From Branchipolynoe longqiensis (taxonomy: Eukaryota; Annelida; Polychaeta; Phyllodocida; Polynoidae): a DNA stretch of 64,000 nt. Shown here in pieces: positions 53,224 to 62,678 of this stretch. A program made the translations under genes and the position numbers. The notes under the pieces were generated by a model. The model had not been told where the DNA came from, made no database searches, and saw only the letters and a list, made by a program, of their open reading frames with translations. The DNA lies in NCBI GenBank assembly GCA_030323885.1, contig CM059188.1, positions 115,347,430 to 115,411,429 of the forward strand. The letters run 5' to 3'. Numbering within the stretch: position 1 is the stretch's first letter; each line of letters starts with the position of its first letter.

Positions 53224-53960
53224 CCGGTGTAGCAGGAAATTGCAACCCCTGTAAATCGCAAATCCGCACTTGTGATTTCCTTGGAAACGCAAACCCCCAT
53301 ACGATATATGGGCAAGGGGGTTTTACGATTTCCTAGGAAATCACATATCCCCCCTGGATATCAGAAACACCCCATGTTTGGCAGTCTTAAAGCAAGCACA
53401 TGTGATTTGTGCAGGTTTGTTTTGCTTTTAAAATTCCCACAATGCACAGTGATGCTGGAATTACAAACTGGTCTAATGTAAAAATTGTATTTATATAAGC
53501 ATGGTTCAGCCACATTTATTTTTATATAAGGGGGATCCTTCACACGATGGATCAATTAATTATTTTGTATTTCATGCTGGTCACAGCAAGGGCCATATCC
53601 AGTGACATCACTCACTAGAAGGCCCGGGGAACAGGTCACTTTGTGTCAAAGATACTCGACTATACCATTACAACTATCTCTAGCATTACCGTCTTCAGCG
53701 CATGTGTGGTCAGAATTATGAACTGGACTAACGCAAAGATGTTTTCATTATGATTAATCCATCTTGATCCTCCTTGAATCCATTTTATCACTCCAGATCT
53801 GGTAGAAGTTCAAAATCAAACAAATAGCTGCCACGATTGGAGTGATAAATGCTACAAAGCATGGCGGGGTTGCAATTTCCAGGGGGGTTTGTGATTTCCT
53901 AGTAAATCGCAAACCCAAGGGTGTGCAATTTCCAGGGGTTTGCAATTTCCTGCCACACCG
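53224..53960. mobile_element. MITE-J, TIR element of about 737 bp
   Basis: Inverted ends CCGGTGTAGCAGGAAATTGC and CCGGTGTGGCAGGAAATTGC, with AACCCCTG following on both sides. Sub-terminal GATTTCCTAGGAAATC palindromes occur near both ends. No open frame of note; the target duplication is unclear. Confidence 0.8.
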
Positions 53961-54148
53961 GAAATAAAACCTGGGGATTTGAGTTAGGATGGTTGGAAGG
54001 GAATTATCAGGAAGAAGGTGTGTGTGTGGGTGAGGGCGGGGAGATTTAAAGAGAGAGTTGCATGCTGGGAATGGAAAAGAGAGGCACGAGAGGAGCAAGT
54101 CGCGGTGCGGTTGTGTGTAAACATTTTATTTGTTAAGACAAATTTATT

Positions 54149-54413
54149 TGTTGGTTGGAGTTTTACATCATAGCAACATCTATGGTCATATCAGAATTGG
54201 CATTGACATGTGACAGTGTGCACTCATGGTGAGTTAATAGTGCTGCGCCACTTGGAGATCAGGCCACCAGCACCATGACCCGATGTCCCATTCAGTCATG
54301 AGTCACATTATCCTGACACTGACCCAACCAGCCCTTGCCCTGTCCTAATAATGCCAGGTTAGGAAGTAGCAGGTATCAATTTTTAAGTCATTGGTTTGAC
54401 TCGACCATGGTTA
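54149..54413 (-). mobile_element. SINE-A copy with non-tRNA 5' module
   Basis: Tail and body on the minus strand. Where the tRNA-like head should be, 54414-54525 carries an unrelated ~110-bp module also present next to the copy at 56.6 kb. Confidence 0.75.
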
Positions 54414-54525
54414 CAAAGGAAGAATAATTGCAATATATAAAATAGGATCTCATTAATTCTCTTCCGAGGTTGTTATGATAGGCATATGAGTAGGATTTAT
54501 TGGATGTAAAAGTGCGCTTCACATT
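54414..54525. repeat. Module shared with 56873-56985
   Basis: GGAAGAATAATTGCAA and TCTCTTCCGAGGTTGTTATG and GTAAAAGTGCGCTTC occur in both places next to SINE-A. Confidence 0.75.
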
Positions 54526-54539
54526 TCCTTGATACCGAG

Positions 54540-54621
54540 GTAACAAATCCTTGCCCTATCCTAATAATGCCGGGCGCCAGGATGGCTAGTATTAATTATG
54601 TAAGTCATTGGTTTGACTCGG
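54540..54621 (-). mobile_element. SINE-A internal fragment
   Basis: Body segment only (CCTTGCCCTATCCTAATAATG to the GTCATTGGTTTGACTCGG step). Confidence 0.65.
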
Positions 54622-54637
54622 ATTTATATTAAAGTAC

Positions 54638-54998
54638 TGTAGTAGTCTGTACATGAGCCCTACTACCACGCGGTAGCGTCGGAGACTACGCTGCACACCT
54701 ACGCAGTTACACTGAACTGCGCTAGGTGGCGGCAGGCTAGCCTCAGGGAAGACCCCAACTGGGCTGCCCTCTATTGCGTGTGGCTAGCTCCCCCCCCCCC
54801 CCCCCTCTCCCCCCCCAGCCCCACCCAACCTATAGAGTCGATGTGGGATCTGGCGAGTCAGGGGGTGGGTCAGTTGACTGTTGACGCTACAGAGAACAGA
54901 TTGGTTCAATAAACCAAGTTGAAGCGTACTGACATTGAATCTTGGCGTTCTTCCGTGTGCGTGGCAGTGTGGGAGTCGGAGGGCCGTGGGCCATTACA
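54638..54998 (+). mobile_element. Solo LTR, 361 bp
   Basis: Starts TGTAGTAGTCTG and ends CATTACA (TGTA/TACA termini), flanked by GTAC on both sides (54634-54637, 54999-55002). CAATAAACC near 54907 is a polyadenylation-type motif. The LTR contains a polyC run at 54790-54806. No internal region, so it is probably the product of LTR-LTR recombination; the parent family is not seen in the window. Confidence 0.8.
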
Positions 54999-55281
54999 GT
55001 ACTTTGAAATTCGACTTTTCACTCGCCTAATTCGCAATGGTTTGAAGTATAAAATCATTGGTAAATTAATTTGTGTTTAAGGTTTTACCCCCTAGGAACA
55101 GCTGAGTTAATATGTGGTTGGGGTTGTTAAGGACTTCATCTCGTTAATACTGGGCTTCCTTCGCATGAGTTTCTTTAAGTATATGCTATGTAAGGTTTTA
55201 TATTAATTTAAATTAGTGGTGCTCGATTATTTATCTTATTTAATTATTTGCTGTGCGCCAGCGATTTGCTTCCGCTGCCTG
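54999..55281. other. No gene seen
   Basis: Background between the solo LTR and the nested SINE pair. Confidence 0.5.
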
Positions 55282-55442
55282 CCAGGACGGGATGGCCGAA
55301 TGAATTGAGCGTCCGTGTACCGTTTTGGTAGATTGTGGGATTCGAACCTACCGGTTCGAACCGATGACTTCAAAATTGATACTTGTTCCTTCCTAGCCGG
55401 GCGCTCTGCATTATGAGAATAGGACAACGACTGGTTGGCTTA
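55282..55442 (+). mobile_element. SINE-A copy, 5' part, split by an inverted SINE-A
   Basis: Type L head and body to ACTGGTTGGCTTA. Continues at 55739 (CACAATGTGACTGAG). Confidence 0.8.
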
Positions 55443-55738
55443 GTTTGTTTTTTGTTTGCTTGTTCTTGTTTTACGTCCTAACAACACCTAAGGTCATATC
55501 AGGACGGGTGCCGACTTATGGCAGTGTGCACTCATGGCAACTTCATAGTGCTACCGCACTGGGAAACCAAGCTGCCGGCACCATGACCTGATATCCCACT
55601 CAGTCACATTTTCCTGACACTGAGCCAACCAGTCCTTGCCCTATCCTATTAATGCTGAGCACCTGGCTAGGAAGCGACAAGTATCAAATTTCAAGTCATT
55701 GGTTTGACACGACCAGGGTTCGAACCCATGACGCCAGG
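55443..55738 (-). mobile_element. SINE-A copy nested in another SINE-A
   Basis: Minus-strand tail, body and start of the head (TGGGTTCGAACCCTGG), inserted in antisense orientation. Confidence 0.8.
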
Positions 55739-55908
55739 GTCCGCACAATGTGACTGAGTTGGATATTGGGTCATGGTGCTGGCAACCTGATTTCCCAGTG
55801 GGGCAGCACTATAAAAGAACCATGACTCCGCACTGTCACAAGTTGGTACCAGTTGTGATATAACCTTAGATGTTGCCAGAGCGCAAAACTCCAACAATTA
55901 ACCAACAG
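55739..55908 (+). mobile_element. SINE-A copy, 3' part of the split copy
   Basis: Late body and tail (GCGCAAAACTCCAACAATTAACC). Confidence 0.8.
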
Positions 55909-56009
55909 TTTCAGTAAGGTACATAGATTCAACTAAAATGCATAAGTAGTTGGTCCCGAGGGTGGCGCCATCTAGTGAATGCGGTGAGCATCACTGCACA
56001 GTATGGGTG

Positions 56010-56462
56010 TATTCGATTAACCAATTGGCGATTGGCGCATGGGCACATCCTACAGACTTGGGTTGAATAAACGAACATGCTTCTCCACGCTCGGGGTGGA
56101 TAAACTGGTGGCTTAATCCAACACTCTCTTTGTTTGATAACCGATATAACTACAGCAAAATAGGATTTAAAGTATGTTATGATTGCATAGTATAGTTATA
56201 TTTCCATTTCATTAATCGGGGTTATTAAAAGAAAAAAACCATTAAAACAACAAATAGGACTTGCGCTGGTAGCTGTTATCCTACAGGTACCAGCACAAAT
56301 ATGATGTCATCGCTTCAAGCCAGCCCCCAGTCAAGACGTGTGTAACTGGGGTCAGGACTTTTTGCACACAGCACATGTATTTGTCGACTCCATTCATGGT
56401 GTTCGACTTGAAATTCTAGCAACTCTGGTGACCCGAGTCCCCCAGGTGGTGTTAATCGAATA
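56010..56462. mobile_element. MITE-L
   Basis: Inverted ends TATTCGATTAAC (56010-56021) and GTTAATCGAATA (56451-56462). The right end is also present as a fragment at 33.4 kb. Target duplication not resolved. Confidence 0.6.
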
Positions 56463-56596
56463 TGGCCTATATGAGAAAGAGGTCGAAATTGCATAGCAGC
56501 GCCACCTGTTGACTGTAACTTCTAATTGTGGAATTCCGCCTGCAGCAATCCCTGGCTATATATGTGATTAGATTTACGTGATTCAGTTAGATTTTT

Positions 56597-56872
56597 TGTT
56601 TGTTTGTTATTGTTTTACGTCCTAGCGACATCTAAGGTCATATCAGGATGGGTACCGACTTGTGACAGTGCGCACTCATGGTGACTTTATAGTGCTACCC
56701 CACTGGAAGACCAGGCCACCAGCACCATGACCTGATATCCCACTGAGTCATCAGTCACATTATCCTGACACTGAGCCAACCAGTCCTTGCCCTGTCCTAA
56801 TCATTCCGAGCACCAGGCTAGAAGTGACGGGTATCAATTTTTAAATCATTGGTTTGACTCGACCAGGGTTGC
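56597..56872 (-). mobile_element. SINE-A copy with non-tRNA 5' module
   Basis: Tail and body complete; the head position is occupied by the module at 56873-56985 shared with 54.4 kb. Confidence 0.75.
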
Positions 56873-56985
56873 AAAGGAAGAATAATTGCAAAATGTATAA
56901 AAGGATCTCATTCATTCTCTTCCGAGGTTGTTATGATTGTCATATGAGAAGCATTTATTGAATGTAAAAGTGCGCTTCCTTTGAT
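56873..56985. repeat. Module shared with 54414-54525
   Basis: About 85-90 percent similar by eye to the module at 54.4 kb; outside SINE plus module the flanks of the two loci differ. Confidence 0.75.
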
Positions 56986-57040
56986 GCATTTTATTCTGGA
57001 TATAACCCCAAGCTTTAGTCTCTAATTACTAGCTCACTTA

Positions 57041-57296
57041 AACCCCCATCACATCAAAGTAGTTCTCACTACATTCTTGAAAATGTTGCTGAACAGACTC
57101 AAACTGTGTGCGGAAGGAATGGACATAGCAACTTTCTACAGTCTGTTTACAAATGGAATGGACGGGCTAGAACGGAATGGTGCTCCAGAACTTTGAGCAT
57201 GCCCACAGTTTTCTTGCAGCCACATTCTACCCCAACCACAGCCCGTTTTAGAAGGTGGTCGGACGTTTTGAGAACTGGTTTGGTGTGATGGGGGTG
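57041..57296. mobile_element. MITE-P copy F with TTA duplication
   Basis: Ends AACCCCCATCACATCAAAG and, inverted, CACCCCCATCACACCAAAC, flanked by TTA (57038-57040, 57297-57299). Same family as copy E. Confidence 0.75.
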
Positions 57297-57418
57297 TTAG
57301 CTGACGGGATCGAGCATTATATATATTATCTAACCATTGAGTTTGAGGTCTTCTACATTGCTTGTCATCTCATCTTCGGATTGGGACTTTTAAAATATAG
57401 TAGCGTGAACCTTTTGTT

Positions 57419-58110
57419 ATACCCCTGTCACACTACGACGTAACGAGCCAACGTGAGCCTAACGTGGTCATTTTTCGTCATTACGTTGGGGTACGTCATG
57501 ATGATGTCATAATGACGTTAGAATGACGTCGATCTACGTCACATTACATCGTGTTACGTCGAGTTACGTCAAGGTTTTGGACATGTTCAAAACTTTCCAC
57601 GTAGCTCGAACGTAGGGGTTTACGTTCGCCGTACGTTCTGTTCACGTTCAGTGAACGTCAATGACGTTAGACGGACGTTATTCCAACGCTGCTCACTACG
57701 TTCAACTACGTTCCACTACGTTCCAATACGTTCCACTACATTGACCCACATTAAACCGACTGCAAATGCCTACGAGGCTTAATGGGAACGTCAGGAGAAC
57801 GTCAGGAGAACGTCAGGAGAACGTCAGGAGAACGTGCATTCAACGTACGTTCAACGTATCATGACGTGGCTAACGTCACGTAACGTTCTTCTGGCGATGG
57901 AATAACGTTCATAACGTTCCGTGAACGTAGTGACGTTGTCCTCTCTCGTTGAATGACGGTATCACTTCGCTTTACCGACGTTACGTTCTCGTCCACTACG
58001 TTGCATCCACGTTCAACTTCTGCCCAAATTTGCATACTACGCCGAGAAGTTCAATGTTCTTCACGTTCTCCCTACGCTGACGTCATTACGTTCTAGTGTG
58101 ACAGGGCCAT
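57419..58110. mobile_element. MITE-P copy G, ACGT-word-rich
   Basis: Ends ACCCCTGTCACACTACGACG and, inverted, GGCCCTGTCACACTAGAACG, next to TTAT/ATAA. Almost the whole interior consists of ACGTT/ACGTC words in both orientations, including GTCAGGAGAAC repeated four times at about 57790-57834. No coding capacity. Confidence 0.85.
57788..57834. repeat. 11-bp tandem repeat inside MITE-P copy G
   Basis: AACGTCAGGAG repeated four times. Confidence 0.9.
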
Positions 58111-58155
58111 AAGGGAGGTTTCTATAATTAGTGCATTTAAAGTGAGTTACATTAT

Positions 58156-58328
58156 CTTTTGTCAGAATAATGTGAGTAAATGGAATATCTGGTCATGATG
58201 CCGGCAGCCTGATCTCCCAGTGCGGCAACACTATAAAAGTCACCGTTAGTGCACAGTCTCACAAGTCGGTACTGGTCCTCATGTGACCATAGATGTTGCT
58301 AGGACGTTAAACTTCAACAAACAACACA
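58156..58328 (+). mobile_element. SINE-A 3' half
   Basis: Late body and tail (GACGTTAAACTTCAACAAAC); 5' half missing, adjacent to MITE-P copy G. Confidence 0.75.
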
Positions 58329-58617
58329 CACATATTTCCAATGGTACATATTAAATATTATAATATAATTAAATGAAGTTAATTGATGTTCCTCATGTAC
58401 CTAATATGGGTGATTTAGGAGGTGTGAATTGAGGTGTGACAGGTGACAGACAGCACCTGACTCTCGTAACACCTCTGATTTAAACGTGTGAGCTTTTGTC
58501 TCTTTTTTCCTTTAACAGTGTGGAGCTATTGTCTTGTCAGATTTTATCTTGTGAGCTTTTGTCTTTTGAGCTTTTGTCATGGAACCATTGCTGACACATT
58601 GACATACTTCCAGTCCC
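58329..58617. other. No gene seen
   Basis: AT-rich background with GAGCTTTTGTC repeated near 58490-58577. Confidence 0.5.
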
Positions 58618-58936
58618 TAAAACCCTGGTCACATACACGTTAGTAAAGTAGTGGAACGTAGTTGAATGCATGATAGACTAACGTGGGTGAAAAGTGCTAT
58701 CACTACGTTAAACTACATTAAGTTACGGCAGGTTTGGGTTGATCACCCACCTAATAGTATGGATACATATATTATGGTACGGATCCCGGTACGTTATGGT
58801 ATGGATCGCGGTACATCCAACTATGCTAAACTACATTGAGCTATGTTACCCTCCACTATGTTCAACTATGTTCAACTTCATCCACTAACGGCTATGTGAC
58901 CATGGCAGAACGGCCAAGGTTTTGTGCAGGTCAAAG

Positions 58937-59010
58937 TATGCTAGGGTATGCTAGAGTACGCTAGAATACATTAAGAAGTATGCTAGAGTATGCTAGAGTA
59001 CACCAGAGAA
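58937..59010. repeat. 11-bp tandem repeat (GTATGCTAGAG type)
   Basis: GTATGCTAGAG-like words repeat about seven times with substitutions. Confidence 0.75.
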
Positions 59011-59149
59011 CACTAGAGTATGTTATCATCATGGAGGCTATGTCTGTCTCAAAGATACCTCTCTTTTGAACTCGGTCCAAAGCTTAAATCGGAACTCACT
59101 GCCCATACACGTTCTTATCATGCTCTCATCAAGGAGAAGTATGGATGCA

Positions 59150-59268
59150 GGTATGTTGCACTATGTTGCACTACGTTGCACTACGTTACACTATGTTGCA
59201 CTACGTTGCACTACATTGCACTATGTTGAACTACATTGAACTACATTGAACTACGTTGAACTATGTTA
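59150..59268. repeat. 10-bp tandem repeat (ACTACGTTGC type)
   Basis: About twelve copies of ACTAYRTTGM, ending at the LINE insertion. Confidence 0.85.
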
Positions 59269-59276
59269 GCCTCCAC

Positions 59277-60237
59277 TCAATCAATCAATCAATAGTTCCA
59301 TCCTCTAGTCGAGAGCGGGTGCAATGGTTCTCCACTTGTCCCGATGGTGTGCTGTTCTGATAGACTGTGAATAATTCAAGCCTGTCCACTGTGAAATATT
59401 TGTAAACCATGATGTTCTTGGTCTCCCTCTCCCTCTGCTGCCATTCACCTTCCCTTCCAACAATGTATGGTACATTGAACTCTGACGAATGATGTGGCCA
59501 ACATAAATAAGTTTCTTTGTCTGTATAGTGGCAAACAAGCTTTTCTTATTTAAAATTTTTCTAAGAACTTCTTTGTTGGTGATCTTCTTTGTCCATGATA
59601 TTTTTATCATCTTTCGATAAGTCCACATCTCAAATGCTGCTAAACGTTTGTACATTTTCTTAGAGATTGTCCATGTCTCAGCCCCATACATTAGAGTAGA
59701 CCACACATAACACTGAAGAATACGCTTCCTTGTTTGTATTAATATCTTACTTGATGTTAACACTCTATACATTTTGGAGAATGTTGTTCGGGCTATTGTT
59801 ATCCTTCTTTTAATGTCTTCCTCACATCTCCCATCATTTGTAATCTTTTGTCCGAGATATATGAATTCGGATACTTGTTCTATGTTTGTGCCATCTATGG
59901 TTATATTGATATTTGATTTATCTGTCTTTTTACGTATAACCATTGTTTTGGTCTTCCTGGCATTCATCTTCATGTTGAATAGTATTCCAGCTATATTAAT
60001 TCTATTCACTATATCTTGTAGGTTTTTCAAACTGTCTCCTAGTATTACACTGTCATCGGCATATCTAAGATTGTTGACATTCATGCCACCTATTGTCACT
60101 CCCTTGCAATCTTCAATGTGTCTGAAAATCATCTCTGTGTACAGGTTAAATAGACATGGTGACAATACACACCCCTGTCAAACTCCTCGTTTAATCATAA
60201 CTTCATCCGATAGGACCTGCTCCATTTTTATAAATGC
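59277..60237 (-). mobile_element. LINE (RTE-like), 5'-truncated, inside MITE-P copy H
   Basis: On the minus strand it starts at GCATTTATAAAAATGGAGC (mid reverse transcriptase) and ends with the (TTGA)n tail (CAATCAATCAATCAAT on the plus strand at 59278-59293). It is the same family as 51084-53044 and the fragment at 37206-37356. Confidence 0.9.
59305..60237 (-). pseudogene. LINE reverse transcriptase (palm) and C-terminal domain
   Basis: A 286-codon frame from 60165 is open to 59305. YADD is at residues 35-38 (NNLRYADDSVILGD), followed by MKMNARKTKTMVI, RRITIARTTFSKMYR, MWTYRKMIKISWTKKITNKE and GRGRPRTSWFTNISQWTG. Upstream, a TGA at 60178-60180 lies where this family normally has R-Q-G-C; the copy at 52.1 kb has the same stop. 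The N-terminal half of the enzyme and the endonuclease are missing, so it cannot be autonomous. Confidence 0.9.
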
Positions 60238-60280
60238 ACGTTCAACTATATCCACTAACGTGTATGTGACCGGGCCTTTA

Positions 60281-60936
60281 GGGCCTTCTCCATCGATTCC
60301 AATCAGTCTGCAGAGCCATAATCTGGGTTTTCCCTCCACCGCCATTTTTGATCACCTGCGGTAAATTGTTAGTAGGGGAAAGACAAAGAACATCGTTGGC
60401 GGAAATTGATCTCATTATCAAGATGAAAGGCACAACTGTTCTTACCAGGCTTAATGCGTGTTGGGCTCTAACGGGAGATGGAATTAAGGCACTACTTTGA
60501 TCTGCACACATGTGGGTTTTAAAAATTGAGAGTGTATGTACAGGAATATTATTCAGAGTTAGAACTTAGATGGCAAGCAGGTGTAGGCGTGTGTTGTTTG
60601 ATGGAGATGTGTCACAGTGTGTCTAAAAAAATTAATTTTCACAAGTAGGTATTGCATTCATAGAAAATATGTCAAAGTGCTCTTCAGCCTAAACAGGCAA
60701 GCACTACAGCCACCTTGCTTCCCTACCCAATCGGGGCAGGCCATCCTGGTCCCCGGTGTTGGCGCCACCTGGCGTCCTTGACTTCTGCCCCTTATGTCCG
60801 GGTAGGAGGTCACCAGAAACTACCTTCAGGTTACATTAAGGCATAGAGTGGAGACCTCCATCAACCTTCAATAGACACTTGGTAGGCACGTCAAAGGTGA
60901 GCAATGGGCATTCACCCAGACGCCCAGCAACCGGAA
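60281..60936. other. No gene called
   Basis: Short unsupported open frames only. No recognised repeat. Confidence 0.45.
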
Positions 60937-61227
60937 GCAGTTGCCGAATCGGTAAAGCGCAGACCTCCGCTGCGGAAGGTTGGAGTTTGATTGCCGGTCG
61001 AGTCAAAACAAAGACTTATAAAATTGGTACTAATCGCTTCCCATCCTGGCACTCAGCATTAATAGGGAAGAGCAAGGGCTGGTTAGCTCAGTATTCGGAT
61101 GGTGCTGGCTGCCTGGTCTCCCAGTAGGGCAGCACTATAAAGTCGCCATGAGTGCACACTGTCAAAAGTCGGTACCCGTCCTGATATTATCTTAGATGTT
61201 GGCAGGACGTAAAACTCCAACAACCAG
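60937..61227 (+). mobile_element. SINE-A copy, type K head
   Basis: Head GTTGCCGAATCGGTAAAGCG and tail CGTAAAACTCCAACAACC; about 30 bp of body are deleted before CGGATGGTGCTGG. Confidence 0.8.
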
Positions 61228-61374
61228 CCCACTATAAGCTCACACATGACGAGATAACAAGTAGTGATTTATACATGAATTATACCAGATTTGCGATACA
61301 AGAAGCATTTGGCTGGGCTCAATGCCCCTGTCTGAGTAGGGGTCAACCCTATCCAATCGGGGTCAATACAATCA

Positions 61375-61690
61375 GGCTGTGAGGAGCAGCCAGAGCAGTG
61401 TTGGTTGTGGCTAGGCAGTGACTGGTGGTGGGCGGACCACTGGTTGCCATGGGGACTAGAAATGCTGTTTTCCTATTGGGTGACAGGGGTGGTATGGCAC
61501 CCTACCAGAGAACCTTTGTATTGTAAAATAAAGATAGAAGTCTTGTCCTTCCCTTATGCTCTTCACTCTTACTCTCTTCACTATTACTCTCTCTTTCTTC
61601 TTGTCTGTATTGGATTTCCCTACATCTTCCTTTGCACAGCAAAGTTTGGGTCAGATCCGGGTACCAACTCTGCCCTGGGAAGCAAACTGA
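61375..61690 (+). mobile_element. LTR-like repeat X, copy 3
   Basis: TGCTGTTTTCCTATTGGGTGA, AAAATAAAGATAG (polyadenylation-type motif), CTCTTTCTTCTTGTCTGTAT and CGGGTACCAACTCTG, in the order seen in copies 1 and 2 but on the plus strand. Confidence 0.5.
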
Positions 61691-61806
61691 ACAGTCCAGC
61701 TGTAAATGGTCTAGAAGCAACGCTTACACCCATAACACAAACAGGGGGAGTCTGTCACGTACTGCGCTCGTTTTACACTCAATTCACATACTATTTCCAC
61801 TAATAG

Positions 61807-61880
61807 GAAAGGAAGAGATGGCCGAATGAGATGAGCGTCCGTCTGCCGTTTTGGTAGATGGTGGGATTCGACCCCTTGGC
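61807..61880 (+). mobile_element. SINE-A head, type L
   Basis: GAGATGGCCGAATGAGATG to a B-box remnant (GGGATTCGACCCC). It is joined directly to an inverted SINE-A tail at 61881-61918. Confidence 0.75.
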
Positions 61881-61918
61881 TCCTGGCAAGATCTAAGGTC
61901 ATATCAGGGTAGGTGTGT
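61881..61918 (-). mobile_element. SINE-A tail fragment, inverted
   Basis: CTCCTGGCAAGATCTAAGG then GTCATATCAGGGTAGG, the reverse complement of the SINE 3' end. Confidence 0.65.
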
Positions 61919-62154
61919 AGTGAAGCCCATAAGAATGACCAATGTCATCTTGTCTGCGTTCAGATTCATGTTAGATTAGTGATGTAGAAAATGCATGGGC
62001 AACAGCTAAGGACCCACTGATATTTCCATGAACAGATCAGCAAGACACAATGCAGATATACCTGACAATACAACATTCCAGTAGATAGAGAAGAGTTTAA
62101 CCAATCACCTGATTTGTGATATATACTTGTATAATAACATCTACTTGTTTTGTT

Positions 62155-62196
62155 TGTGTGTTGTTGTTTTACGTCCTAGCAACATCTATCAGGACT
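62155..62196 (-). mobile_element. SINE-A 3'-tail fragment
   Basis: TTGTTTTACGTCCTAGCAAC and CATCTATCAGGAC only; it ends shortly before MITE-P copy I. Confidence 0.7.
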
Positions 62197-62216
62197 CTAC
62201 TTGGAGAGTAACAGTT

Positions 62217-62475
62217 ATGCCCTGGTCAGATACACGTTAGTGGACATAGTTGAACATAGGTGAACGTTGTGGATGCTAACGTGGGTAAAACGTGGTGTAA
62301 CTATGTTAAACAACGTTGAAATATATTAAGGTATGGCAGGTTTTGGTATGGCTACATATGTTACGGCATGGATAAATACGTTAATGTATGGATAAATACG
62401 TTACTGTACGAATGCCAGTAAGTTCAACTACATTGAACTACATTAGCCTCCACTACGTTCACCCATTTCCACTAT
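62217..62475. mobile_element. MITE-P copy I, right end missing
   Basis: Left end GCCCTGGTCAGATACACG matches copy H. It contains the uninterrupted sequence TAGCCTCCACTACGTTCACC at the place where copy H holds a LINE. Confidence 0.75.
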
Positions 62476-62483
62476 AGCAAGTA

Positions 62484-62678
62484 ATAATCTGCTATGAGAG
62501 TGATGCCCATGAGTCCGTCTTAATGTCTCTCAGCTTCAGGTTTCTCTTGATGGTATCCTTGAACCAGAGACGAGGGCACCCTCTCTTTCTGTAACCAGAA
62601 GACAGTTGACAGTAGAGGATCTGCTTTGGTAGCCTGTCTGATGACATCCGCATAAGGTGTCCAATCCACTGGAGATTC
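62484..62678 (-). pseudogene. LINE C-terminal fragment, second family
   Basis: The minus strand reads LQWIGHLMRMSSDRLPKQIL, then GCPRLWFKDTIKRNL and KTDSWASL, a pattern common at the C-terminus of LINE polyproteins. It differs from the RTE-like copies above. About 65 codons remain, without the reverse-transcriptase core. Confidence 0.7.

Larger units (their letters stand above)
58618..60280. mobile_element. MITE-P copy H carrying a LINE insertion
   Basis: Ends AACCCTGGTCACATACACG and, inverted, GGCCCGGTCACATACACG. The left part is rich in GTATGCTAGA and ACTACGTTGC tandem words. The LINE at 59277-60237 separates GCCTCCACT from ACGTTCAACTA;  the related element at 62.2 kb shows these joined. 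Confidence 0.8.

Noticed and set aside
57788..57834. Regularly spaced 11-bp repeats resembling a tiny array
   Set aside because: They are directly tandem with no spacers and lie inside a MITE in a eukaryotic genome; not a CRISPR array.
59020..59229. A 69-codon frame ending in repeated CCTTLHY-like residues
   Set aside because: It translates the 10-bp tandem repeat of MITE-P copy H.
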